From contig NZ_QLMH01000005.1 of NCBI RefSeq assembly GCF_003259935.1, positions 1 through 64,000 on the forward strand: a stretch of DNA of 64,000 bases, given 5' to 3'. The translations under genes were made by a program, and so were the position numbers. The stretch's first letter is position 1. Every line of letters starts with the position of its first letter. The notes beneath the pieces are model-generated. The model ran no database searches. It was not told the origin of the DNA and worked only from the letters and a program-made list of their open reading frames with translations. Origin of the DNA: Paranoxybacillus vitaminiphilus. GTDB taxonomy: Bacteria > Bacillota > Bacilli > Bacillales > Anoxybacillaceae. Positions 25,932 to 34,162 of the stretch are shown here, piece by piece.

Positions 25932-27266
25932 GTGAAGATTACGATTGCAGGTACAGGGTATGTCGGCCTTGTTACCGGGGTTTGCTTGGCAGATATAGGA
26001 CACATTGTAACTTGTTACGATATTGATGAACAAAAGGTGCAAAAAATGCGCCAAGGTATTTCTCCTATATATGAACCGGGTTTGGAAGATTTAATGAAAA
26101 AAAATATTGAAGAAGCCCGGTTGTTTTTTACGACGGATCCACAAACGGCTTATGAGGATGCCGATGTAATTTATATTGCAGTCGGAACGCCGGAAAACGA
26201 AGACGGCTCTGCGAACTTAACGTATGTCGAAGAAACGGCTTTAGCCATTAGCCGTTACGTGATAAAAGACGTGATTGTCGTTATTAAAAGTACCGTTCCG
26301 GTCGGTACAAACGATCGGATACAAGCGCTGATTGATAAACATAAGTCTCCGGAAATTCGCGTAGCGGTCGTCTCGAATCCGGAGTTTTTGCGGGAAGGCT
26401 CTGCCATTTATGATATGTTTCATGGCGATCGGATTGTCATTGGGGCAAACGATGAATACGCTGCTTCTGTTATTGAAGAAATTAATAAGCCTTTTGGCAT
26501 TCCGATTATCAAAACAGATCGACGCAGTGCGGAAATGATTAAATATGCCGCCAATGCTTTTTTAGCGACAAAAATAAGCTTCATTAACGAAATTGCCAAC
26601 ATTTGCGAGAAAGTTGGAGCCAATATTGATGACGTAGCTTACGGGATTGGACAAGACAAGCGAATCGGCCCTCACTTTTTGAAAGCAGGAATCGGCTACG
26701 GCGGCTCCTGTTTTCCAAAAGATACAAAAGCGCTTGTGCAGCTTGCCGGGAACGTTCAGCATAAATTTGATTTGCTGGAATCGGTTATTAACGTCAATAA
26801 TAAACAACGTTTGCTCCTTTATACGAAAGCAAAGGAGATGTTTGGAGCACTGGCGGGAAAAAAAGCAGCTGTTCTTGGATTGGCGTTTAAACCAAATACC
26901 GATGATATTCGTGAAGCAGCATCGATCGTTCTTATCGATAAACTTCTTGAAGAGCAAGTCGATATTACGGTCTATGATCCGGTGGCAATGGAGAATGCGA
27001 AGAAGATACTGAACGATTCTGTTCAATATGCCCGTTCGGCCGTTGATGCCATTAACGGAAAAGATATGGTGTTTATTGTAACGGAATGGGAAGAAATTAA
27101 AAACATTCCTCTTTCAACCTATGTCGAAAAAATGAAAGAGCCCATTATATTTGACGGAAGAAATTGTTACAGCTGGCAGGAAGCAAAAAGCTATCCCGTC
27201 ACATATATATCGATCGGACGCGGTCAAGCGGGAGAGGCGCAACCGCTTTTTTCAAAACATAAGTGA
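25932..27266 (+). CDS. UDP-glucose 6-dehydrogenase (TuaD/YwqF type)
   Basis: The 444-residue enzyme oxidises UDP-glucose to UDP-glucuronate with NAD. The N-terminal Rossmann motif is GTGYVGLVTGVCLADIGH. ESTVP-like KSTVPVGT, NPEFLREGSA and the catalytic-cysteine segment GYGGSCFPKDT (near residue 260) are intact, and the C-terminal domain has GLAFKPNTDDIREA. GGAGG lies before the ATG at 25932 (TATAGGAGGTATAAAGTG, so the start is GTG). UDP-glucuronate suggests an acidic polymer. In B. subtilis this enzyme is activated by the YwqD kinase, whose homologue is encoded at 21.8 kb. Confidence 0.94.
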   Translation: MKITIAGTGYVGLVTGVCLADIGHIVTCYDIDEQKVQKMRQGISPIYEPGLEDLMKKNIEEARLFFTTDPQTAYEDADVIYIAVGTPENEDGSANLTYVEETALAISRYVIKDVIVVIKSTVPVGTNDRIQALIDKHKSPEIRVAVVSNPEFLREGSAIYDMFHGDRIVIGANDEYAASVIEEINKPFGIPIIKTDRRSAEMIKYAANAFLATKISFINEIANICEKVGANIDDVAYGIGQDKRIGPHFLKAGIGYGGSCFPKDTKALVQLAGNVQHKFDLLESVINVNNKQRLLLYTKAKEMFGALAGKKAAVLGLAFKPNTDDIREAASIVLIDKLLEEQVDITVYDPVAMENAKKILNDSVQYARSAVDAINGKDMVFIVTEWEEIKNIPLSTYVEKMKEPIIFDGRNCYSWQEAKSYPVTYISIGRGQAGEAQPLFSKHK

Positions 27267-27514
27267 CTGTTGTAAAAGTTGCTTTTCTTAAAGAAAAAGC
27301 AAAGTGATTTTATTACTACTTGAATTGTTTTAGGATATCCTTTAAATTCTAATTTGTAATAGTACGGCTGTCATAAAATTTTTATTTTGTTAAACGAGCT
27401 TTGTTTAAATTTCGTTACAAATACAGAGAAAAACTATCATCTATAGTCTTTTTTTGGTACAATGAAAATTAAGTGCAAAAAATTTGGTACTTGCGTAAAG
27501 GAGAAATACTTCGT

Positions 27515-28801
27515 ATGAATAAAAAAGTTTGTGTCATCGGGTTAGGATACATTGGACTTCCAACGGCCGTGATGTTTGCCAATCATGGTGTGCAAGTACA
27601 CGGTGTCGACATCAATGAAAAAGCTGTTAACATGATTAAACAAAAGCAATTGCACATTGAGGAGGAAGGACTGCAAGAACGTTTAAATCATGCCATTGAC
27701 AGCGGCAAGTTCACCGTTTCGACAACACCGGAAGAGGCTGACGTATTCATTATTGCCGTTCCTTCTCCAATTAATGAAGATAAAACCGCGAATTTAGATT
27801 ATGTGCGTGACGCGACAAAATCGCTTGTTCCTTATCTTCGTAAAGGGAATTTAGTGATTTTGGAATCAACCGTACCGCCGCGTACAGTAGAAGATGTCAT
27901 GCTGCCGATTCTAAAGGAAACAAATTTAGAAATCGGTACGGAATTATTTGTCTCTCATTCTCCGGAACGGGTAATTCCGGGAAGAATTTTTGAAGAATTA
28001 ACGAATAATGACCGCATTGTCGGCGGAATTAACGAAGAATCAGCCCGTCTAACGGCGGAACTATACCGTACGTTTGTGAAAGGAACGATTCATTTAACCG
28101 ATGCAACGACAGCGGAAATGGTCAAAGTCATTGAAAATACGTATCGCGATGTAAACATTGCGTTTGCTAATGAGCTGGCGAAAATTAGCGAAAAAATCGG
28201 CATCAATGTTTGGGAAGCGATTCGTCTTGCCAACTTCCACCCGCGCGTTAATATTCACTTGCCGGGGCCGGGAGTCGGAGGCCACTGCATCGCCGTTGAT
28301 CCATGGTTTTTAGTAGAGCTTGAGCCTGAATTGGCGAAAATCATCCGCCTCGCCCGCGATACAAATGACAGCATGCCGGAATATACGGCTTTGAAAATGA
28401 AACGAATTCTTGAAGAAAAAGGAATTCAGCACGGTCGTGTCGCACTGTTTGGCTTGGCGTTTAAAGGAAATGTTGATGATATGCGTGAAAGCCCGTCATT
28501 AGAGGTTATTCATCATCTAGAACGGCTTGGCATTGATTATACGGCTTATGATCCGCATATTAAAGAGAACCGGTTGAGCCGCCAAACACAGCATATCGAA
28601 GAAGCAGTCTCGCATGCTGATATGATTGTTATTTTAACCGATCATAACGAATTTAAATCTTTACAGCCGGAGCTGGTCGATCATAAAGTTAGAACAAAAA
28701 TCATTTTTGATACAAAAAATTGCATCGATCGACAGATGTGGGAAAAAGAAGGTTATGAAGTTTATCTCTTAGGAGATGCTAAAAATGTCCCAAAGATGTA
28801 A
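27515..28801 (+). CDS. wecC: UDP-N-acetyl-D-mannosamine dehydrogenase (WecC-like)
   Basis: This 428-residue paralogue of UDP-glucose dehydrogenase has the version of the catalytic loop seen in WecC, PGVGGHCIAVDPWFL, instead of YGGSCFPKDT. GLGYIGLPTAVMFANHG and GLAFKGNVDDMRESPS frame the two Rossmann domains. It should oxidise UDP-ManNAc (made by MnaA) to UDP-ManNAcA. ATG 27515 follows AAAGGAG. The next gene begins about 30 bases later, so an operon wecC-tagA-flippase-polymerase is likely. A related uronate, diacetamido-mannuronic acid, occurs in Geobacillus wall polymers, so an adjacent aminated sugar route may exist elsewhere. Confidence 0.9.
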   Translation: MNKKVCVIGLGYIGLPTAVMFANHGVQVHGVDINEKAVNMIKQKQLHIEEEGLQERLNHAIDSGKFTVSTTPEEADVFIIAVPSPINEDKTANLDYVRDATKSLVPYLRKGNLVILESTVPPRTVEDVMLPILKETNLEIGTELFVSHSPERVIPGRIFEELTNNDRIVGGINEESARLTAELYRTFVKGTIHLTDATTAEMVKVIENTYRDVNIAFANELAKISEKIGINVWEAIRLANFHPRVNIHLPGPGVGGHCIAVDPWFLVELEPELAKIIRLARDTNDSMPEYTALKMKRILEEKGIQHGRVALFGLAFKGNVDDMRESPSLEVIHHLERLGIDYTAYDPHIKENRLSRQTQHIEEAVSHADMIVILTDHNEFKSLQPELVDHKVRTKIIFDTKNCIDRQMWEKEGYEVYLLGDAKNVPKM

Positions 28802-28833
28802 GCTTGGGATATCTGTCTGAATTAGGTGATAAG

Positions 28834-29541
28834 ATGAAAGAAACGTTTTTAGGGGTAGATGTTTGCACAGATACTTATGAACAGCTTGCCGCCAAGCTTA
28901 TAGAAGATATTAACCACAACCGTAAATCGTTTATTGTCGCCATCAACCCGGAGAAAATTATGAAGGCGCAGGAAGATGAACGTTTGCGTGAGCTTCTCAA
29001 TAAGGCTACATATCAAATTCCAGACGGTATTGGCGTCATTTTGGCATCCATCATAAAAGGCGGGAAAATTCGTTCGCGTGTAACAGGAATTGATATGATG
29101 CTGCGCTTGTGCAAGGAAGCTGCCATACACGGGAAGAAAATCTTTTTATATGGCGCTAAGCCCGGAGTGGCTGAGGAAGCAAAAAAGAAGCTGGAAGAAA
29201 GGTTTCCGGGAATTCAAATTGTCGGTACGATGCACGGATATGAAAAAGATGAAAATGTTGTAAAAGAAGCGATTAACAAATCAGATGCAGATATTTTATT
29301 TGTCGCATTAGGAAGTCCGACACAAGAGTATTGGATTGTGAAACATATGCATTCACTTGTTCCAAAAGTTTACCAAGGCGTGGGAGGCTCATTTGATGTC
29401 GTTTCCGGCAGGCTGAAACGAGCTCCGCTTTTCTTTCAAAAGCTTGGGTTGGAATGGTTTTATCGATTAATAAAGGAACCATGGCGCTGGAAAAGACAGC
29501 TGGTTCTTCCGAAATTTTTAATCAAGGCGATTAGAGAGTAG
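28834..29541 (+). CDS. tagA: WecG/TagA/CpsF family glycosyltransferase
   Basis: The 235-residue transferase carries AINPEKIMKAQ, YQIPDGIGVILAS, RVTGIDMM, LGSPTQEYWI and GGSFDVVSGRLKRAP, the conserved blocks of GT26 enzymes. TagA adds ManNAc and WecG adds ManNAcA to lipid-linked GlcNAc. The WecC-like gene directly upstream favours ManNAcA as the donor sugar, although this cannot be decided from sequence. ATG 28834 with AGGTGAT before it is the start. It sits third in the polysaccharide operon and ten bases before the flippase gene. Confidence 0.9.
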   Translation: MKETFLGVDVCTDTYEQLAAKLIEDINHNRKSFIVAINPEKIMKAQEDERLRELLNKATYQIPDGIGVILASIIKGGKIRSRVTGIDMMLRLCKEAAIHGKKIFLYGAKPGVAEEAKKKLEERFPGIQIVGTMHGYEKDENVVKEAINKSDADILFVALGSPTQEYWIVKHMHSLVPKVYQGVGGSFDVVSGRLKRAPLFFQKLGLEWFYRLIKEPWRWKRQLVLPKFLIKAIRE

Positions 29542-29551
29542 AAGGGATCGT

Positions 29552-31084
29552 ATGTCAAAATTAAGAATTGCCAGTATTCTATTTTTGCTATCCACCTTTT
29601 TCTTAAAATTTTCCAGCATGCTCCGCGATTTAGTCATCGCCCATTTATTTGGCGATTCTTATATGGCAGATGCTTACATTGCGGCGATGACGATTCCGAA
29701 TGCGATTATTTTGTTTATGCTTACAGGAATGAAAGACGCCTTTTTGCCCAGCTATTATAAGTATGAAAGGCTGGGGAAAGGCTTTTCTCATTTAACGAAT
29801 ATCGTTAAGGGAACATTTTGGATTTCTGCTTTCATTGCCATAACGGGAGCTGTTTTTTCACCGCTTTTCATTCGCTGGTTTTATCCTGATTTTAACTCAC
29901 ACGGAACAGAAATAGCGGTTTGGACAGCTGTCATTTACTTTATTTCTGTTGCGGTAGTCGGAGTGAATGCCGTATATGAAGGGTATTTTGATGCGCAAAG
30001 AAAGTTTTCGTTTTCGACATTCTCGCAAACGGTTGTTGTGCTTTGTACAATCGGCGGAGCGCTTCTGCTCCACCGGCAAATAGGGATTTATTCCGTATCA
30101 GTAGGATATTTGGTGGGCACGTTTATATCGCTTTTCATTAAATTATTTTATTTAGGTCCGCGGCAGTTTTTGTTATGGCGGCAGCCGATGGATCGAAAAG
30201 AAATATCTGCCTTTTACCTTGTCTTTTTACCGGTTGGATTAACGATTGCGGTCGGCCAAGTAAACTTATTTGTCAACACACTGTTTGCCGCAAGACTCGG
30301 AGAAGGAGTAGTGGCGAACTTAAACTATGCCTTTCGCCTTGTGAACATTCCGCAGGCAATCTTCGGTGTAACGATCGCAACGATTGTATTTCCGCTGTTG
30401 GCTGAGGCGAAAGCGAAAGACGACATGAAATTGTTTAGATTGGGCATTGAAAAAGGGCTCATGTACATGTTTTTGTTTTTGGCTCCGACTGTGGCCGGCA
30501 TGCTCATTTTGATGAAGGAGCTTGTCGAAATCGTCTACGAACGCGGGGCATTTACTGAAACGGCAACGGTATTAACGAGCCGGTACGCTGTCTTTTATGT
30601 CGGCTCTGTTTTGTTTTACAGCATCCAGGCGGTCATTGCCAAAGGCTTTTATACGTTAGAAAAAGGCCATTATATGCTTCGAATTGGCATCATCTCTATC
30701 ATTGCTAATATTATCTTTAACGCGATATTATCAAAAACGATGGGAGCAGAAGGATTGGCTTTATCTGCTTCGCTGGTGGGGCTTGTGTATTCTTCCATCA
30801 CATTTATCACTCTATATAAAATTTCTGGGGGATTTCATTTATTTGCTGTTGGGAAAGAATACTTGAAAATTGTAACGGCTACAGTTGGCATGGCTGCTGC
30901 ATTGCTTTGGATCAAATATCAATTTCATGTTGATCAGCTGCCATTAACCCTTTATTTGGCTGTGATGATTAGCTTAGGAGCAGTTATTTATTTTATCGGC
31001 TTATGGCTATTAAAAACGGCATCTCTGAAAGAAATTTTATCAAAAGGGAGGATTAATAAAGTTTCTGCTTCGAAAGAAACTTGA
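29552..31084 (+). CDS. MurJ/MviN-type lipid flippase
   Basis: This 510-residue membrane protein of the MOP exporter superfamily has about fourteen hydrophobic segments. It opens with ILFLLSTFFLKFSSMLRDLV...HLFGDSYMADAYIAA, the MviN/MurJ N-terminal signature. Within an operon for glycosyltransferase and polymerase it most likely flips the lipid-linked repeat unit of the surface polymer rather than lipid II. Start ATG follows GAAGGGATCG. The polymerase gene overlaps its last codon (TTGA). Confidence 0.87.
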   Translation: MSKLRIASILFLLSTFFLKFSSMLRDLVIAHLFGDSYMADAYIAAMTIPNAIILFMLTGMKDAFLPSYYKYERLGKGFSHLTNIVKGTFWISAFIAITGAVFSPLFIRWFYPDFNSHGTEIAVWTAVIYFISVAVVGVNAVYEGYFDAQRKFSFSTFSQTVVVLCTIGGALLLHRQIGIYSVSVGYLVGTFISLFIKLFYLGPRQFLLWRQPMDRKEISAFYLVFLPVGLTIAVGQVNLFVNTLFAARLGEGVVANLNYAFRLVNIPQAIFGVTIATIVFPLLAEAKAKDDMKLFRLGIEKGLMYMFLFLAPTVAGMLILMKELVEIVYERGAFTETATVLTSRYAVFYVGSVLFYSIQAVIAKGFYTLEKGHYMLRIGIISIIANIIFNAILSKTMGAEGLALSASLVGLVYSSITFITLYKISGGFHLFAVGKEYLKIVTATVGMAAALLWIKYQFHVDQLPLTLYLAVMISLGAVIYFIGLWLLKTASLKEILSKGRINKVSASKET

Positions 31085-32358
31085 GCGTTATGAGGCACTT
31101 AGAAAAATTGCGCAAAATAAACGACGAGATAGACTCCTTTTCACCTTATTTTTTCTTTCCTTTTATTTTAATTTTATATTTTATGGTCAGTTTATTTGAC
31201 TTTGGAAGAGTTGAATATTTCGAAGCAAATAAAAATGTGTTGTGGCCGATTTTAGCAGGATTGCTTGCGTATTTAGCTGCTGTGCATGTTGTGCAAAAGA
31301 AAAATTGGATGTTTCCTTCTTTTGGATTGAAATTTTTACAAGGCAAAACCGTTTATTTTTTATATGCGCTCGGTTTCATCGGGCTTGTTAGTTATTTAAT
31401 CATGTTATTCACAGGGCAAATTGGGATAACTGATGAGTCCGTTCGCAGACATTTAGATCCAAAATTAAATTTTTTAAGCTCATTTCTCTGGTTTTCTGTC
31501 CTCTTTCTCATTTGCAGCCGCGTAGTAAAAGAAAAGCAATTAACGAAGCAGCGCAAACGGACATATCTTATTGTTCTTTTTGTCGTTCTCTTGTTATTGA
31601 TCTTGATGGGGTATCGGACGCCGATTGCCATTATGTGCTTTACTTGCCTGATCGTTTTTCACTACACCATTAAACGAATTAAACTGTCATGGTTGTTGAC
31701 ATTTCTGTTTATTGTCGGATTAGCCCTTTCATTATTCGGGTTTTTCCGGGTTATAACCGAAGATACGAGCAAGGAGTTTAATAGCCGTCAAGGACCGGAT
31801 GTGGAAAGAAGCGAAGAAGAAATTAACCGCGATTTAATGCTGATTCGCAAGATGAATGAAACGCCAAAATGGGTCCGCGGTTTAACCGAGGCGAGTGTAA
31901 CAGGAAGAATTGTATTAAGTAAATTAATGGAGTATACAGATGAACATGGATATACGCTTGGGAAGCTCCATGCCGGTATTTTTTCAACGATATTGCCGGG
32001 GGAGCAGCTGTCTCCGCGCATGGAAATTACTGAAATGGTGAACTCTCTGACGATTGAGAAAGGGAAATATGTTACACGCCCGGGACGCACGACCACGCCG
32101 ACTTTGCTCGGACAATTTTATGTAGAGGGCGGTTATATTGTCATTATCATCGGTTTTGCCCTATACGGTATGATTTTATCGATGTTATATAATCAAATGA
32201 AAAACTCCGGGTTAAAATCTTACCAAACCGTCACTTACGCCTTTATTACGACGATTTTTATGATTTCGATTCATACCGGTCTGTTGGATTTAATTTTTTT
32301 ACTGATGATTGCTTATGCGATTGTTTCAGGAGGTATTGAGAGAAAGGCAGCTTCCTGA
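31081..32358 (+). CDS. O-antigen polymerase / TuaE-like membrane polymerase
   Basis: The 425-residue protein has about ten hydrophobic segments and one large extracytoplasmic loop (about residues 240-330, containing TRPGRTTTPTLLGQFYVEGG), the usual Wzy/TuaE form in which the loop bears substrate-binding arginines. It should join repeat units of the flipped polymer. TTG 31081 overlaps the preceding stop; ATG 31090 is an alternative. It is the last gene of the operon that starts at wecC. Polymerases diverge quickly, so the family is inferred from topology and neighbours. Confidence 0.75.
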   Translation: MSVMRHLEKLRKINDEIDSFSPYFFFPFILILYFMVSLFDFGRVEYFEANKNVLWPILAGLLAYLAAVHVVQKKNWMFPSFGLKFLQGKTVYFLYALGFIGLVSYLIMLFTGQIGITDESVRRHLDPKLNFLSSFLWFSVLFLICSRVVKEKQLTKQRKRTYLIVLFVVLLLLILMGYRTPIAIMCFTCLIVFHYTIKRIKLSWLLTFLFIVGLALSLFGFFRVITEDTSKEFNSRQGPDVERSEEEINRDLMLIRKMNETPKWVRGLTEASVTGRIVLSKLMEYTDEHGYTLGKLHAGIFSTILPGEQLSPRMEITEMVNSLTIEKGKYVTRPGRTTTPTLLGQFYVEGGYIVIIIGFALYGMILSMLYNQMKNSGLKSYQTVTYAFITTIFMISIHTGLLDLIFLLMIAYAIVSGGIERKAAS

Positions 32359-32422
32359 AAAAGAGGAAAGAGGCTTTCTCTAAAAAACTTTTCAAAATTG
32401 GCATAATCACGTCGAAAAACAA

Positions 32423-32560
32423 TTGTTATATAAAACTACCAATGGTAAAATATACTTGTAAGAAAGATATTATTTCCTTCTTTAGCAATAAAATGACGGG
32501 AAACCTCGGTTGGTAGCCTCTGGGAAAAACCACCTGTTTTTACGGGTGGTTTTTTTCTTT
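32423..32560 (+). ncRNA. Candidate small RNA with own promoter and terminator
   Basis: TTGTTA (32423) and TAAAAT (32446) are separated by 17 bases, a good sigma-A promoter. About 100 bases downstream a strong terminator (CCACCTGTTTTTACGGGTGG then T-run) ends at about 32558. Between them there is no ORF; there is a weak AAGAAAG/CTTCTT hairpin and a conserved-looking GGGAAACCTCGGTTGGTAG stretch. It could be an orphan regulatory RNA or a riboswitch that has lost its gene. It fits none of the common riboswitch cores I know. Confidence 0.4.
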
Positions 32561-32988
32561 TGCTCTGTTTAAAGGTAATTGTTGTCTGAAATCCTGCTAT
32601 AACCAAGGGATAAAAATATTTAGAGGAGGTTAGCAGGGTCTAAGGCATTCAACAACTTGTATGAATCTCTCCCGCCTTGAGACTTTTTAAAGGCTACTCC
32701 TTACAGAAACCGGCCGATATTGGCAGCTGTTTCTTAGGTTACTGTTGCTCCATGCTTTGAAACAGTTAAGTTCAAGAGGGCGAAAAATCATTCGAGCATT
32801 TTAAGCACTGGAGACGGATGATGTTTCATATGTACGAAGAATGGATGAAACAAAATTTGGATGGAAATGTTTTTCGATTAAATCATTGCCAAAAGTTTTT
32901 GGGACGAAAATGATGCCCTAATCCATTAGACAGTAAGTTCAACGAAGTTCATTCACTAATGGGAATGGATCGTTCAATAAGTGCAAAA
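32561..32988. other. Gene-free stretch, possibly a decayed insertion element
   Basis: It has GGAGGTTAGCAGGG near 32620 and scraps of protein-like reading frames but no uninterrupted ORF. Composition suggests a degraded transposase or mobile element; I could not identify it. Confidence 0.3.
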
Positions 32989-33110
32989 GAGGCTGTCTCA
33001 TAAGGGGCTGACCTCACGAGTAATCCATAAATATATAGTGTTCTTATCCAATGTTATGTCCTATATATATGGTTGTGGGGTCTGACCTTTTGCTTTGAGA
33101 CAGCCTTTTA
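32989..33110. repeat. Family A composite repeat
   Basis: Outer arms GAGGCTGTCTCATAAG and CTTTGAGACAGCCTTTT belong to the GTCTC subtype. Inside are GGGCTGACCTCACGAG and GGGGTCTGACC of the GACC subtype, so this copy nests one in the other and shows they are related. It lies at the 3' end of the S-layer assembly gene. Confidence 0.8.
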
Positions 33111-33139
33111 TGATCGGCTTTTTTCGTTTTATGAATGTT

Positions 33140-34039
33140 CTAGTTTGATTGAGGCGGGTATACTTTCCATGTGCTGAAATCAGGATGCTCTTTGAGAACT
33201 AATGATTTCGGGAAGATAAATGTCCACGGTTTGCTTGTATTTGCTTTTATTTCAAATGAATCGAAGGTAAATCCTCCGCGGGCAACGATATCGCCGGCGG
33301 CATCTTCAACTTGCAGCGGCAGCTGGTGAAGTTGAATATTTTTATCGCTGCCGTTGCGGATGAGCAATGTGGCGTGAAGGTCGCCGTTTTCCGCCTGCTT
33401 AATTTGCAATCCCATGAAGTTCACTTCTCCCGGCTTCGGCGGCTGAATCGATTGAACTAATGCCTGTAATTTCTGCTTATCTTCATCGGCCAAGCTTTTT
33501 TCCCAGCTTTCCGCTAAATCAAGCGAGTGAGCTTTCGGTGCTGCTTTTAATTCAAAAGCGAGCTTCCAATCGGTTGCCGGAATTTCGTTTGTTTTTAATG
33601 TATGTTTTTCAAATAAAAACTTCCACGGCCTGCTGCTTTTTGGCGGAAGCTCTCCCAGTTCCGACAAATTGAACACTTTTCGTGCAAGTATTTCGCCGTT
33701 CGGTCCGATTAATAAAAGCGGCGTTTCCTGAAATGTAACCGGCTTTGCCAGGCTGCTGCGCACAAGCGCGGTTACGACATACCCCTCTTCCGTCTGCTTT
33801 AATTCAATTCCGGAAAGAGAAAGCTGATTTTCTTTCAACGGCTGCTGTTCATTGTTCAGAAACTGGTAATAGTAGCGTTCTTCTACGCTGACCGTCCAGT
33901 TTGGATGAAAAGACAATTCCGGCTTTACTTCTATATCAGTTGTTGCAGCTGCTTCGTCTTCAAACAGCTCATTTGAATCGACTACGCTGTCGAGCCCTTC
34001 TTGTTGTGTTGTTTTTTTCCGCTTGAAGAATGATAACAT
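33140..34039 (-). CDS. slaP: Accessory Sec system S-layer assembly protein
   Basis: The 299-residue cytosolic protein has an N-terminal basic tract (MLSFFKRKKTTQQ) and two copies of an approximately 115-residue SLAP domain, each ending in SRPWKFLFEKH or SKPWTFIFPKS. Such proteins are encoded beside secA2 in S-layer-producing bacilli and help SecA2 export S-layer proteins; B. anthracis SlaP is the studied example. ATG 34039 follows GGAGGTTGGACG. A family A repeat separates it from secA2 upstream on the same strand. Substrates are probably the SLH proteins encoded at 40-57 kb. Confidence 0.85.
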   Translation of the reverse strand: MLSFFKRKKTTQQEGLDSVVDSNELFEDEAAATTDIEVKPELSFHPNWTVSVEERYYYQFLNNEQQPLKENQLSLSGIELKQTEEGYVVTALVRSSLAKPVTFQETPLLLIGPNGEILARKVFNLSELGELPPKSSRPWKFLFEKHTLKTNEIPATDWKLAFELKAAPKAHSLDLAESWEKSLADEDKQKLQALVQSIQPPKPGEVNFMGLQIKQAENGDLHATLLIRNGSDKNIQLHQLPLQVEDAAGDIVARGGFTFDSFEIKANTSKPWTFIFPKSLVLKEHPDFSTWKVYPPQSN

Positions 34040-34066
34040 TCGTCCAACCTCCACGTCTAAATTTTC

Positions 34067-34153
34067 GGGCTGACATATAAGTGTCTGAACCGACGTGCTT
34101 TCACCGTTATATATTGTGCTGCGGATTCCGACACCCAGCTTTAGGTCAGCCCT
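34067..34153. repeat. Family A repeat between slaP and secA2
   Basis: GGGCTGACATATAAGTGTC and GACACCCAGCTTTAGGTCAGCCC pair over two blocks. It lies within the putative secA2-slaP transcript, ten bases from the secA2 stop, so it may attenuate or stabilise the message. Confidence 0.75.
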
Positions 34154-34162
34154 ACATCATTT

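Noticed and set aside
32440-32560. Cyclic-di-GMP riboswitch
   Set aside because: A GGTAGCC word near the 3' side recalls GEMM-I RNAs, but the invariant GCACAGGGCAAACC-type 5' part is absent. I kept only a generic small-RNA call.
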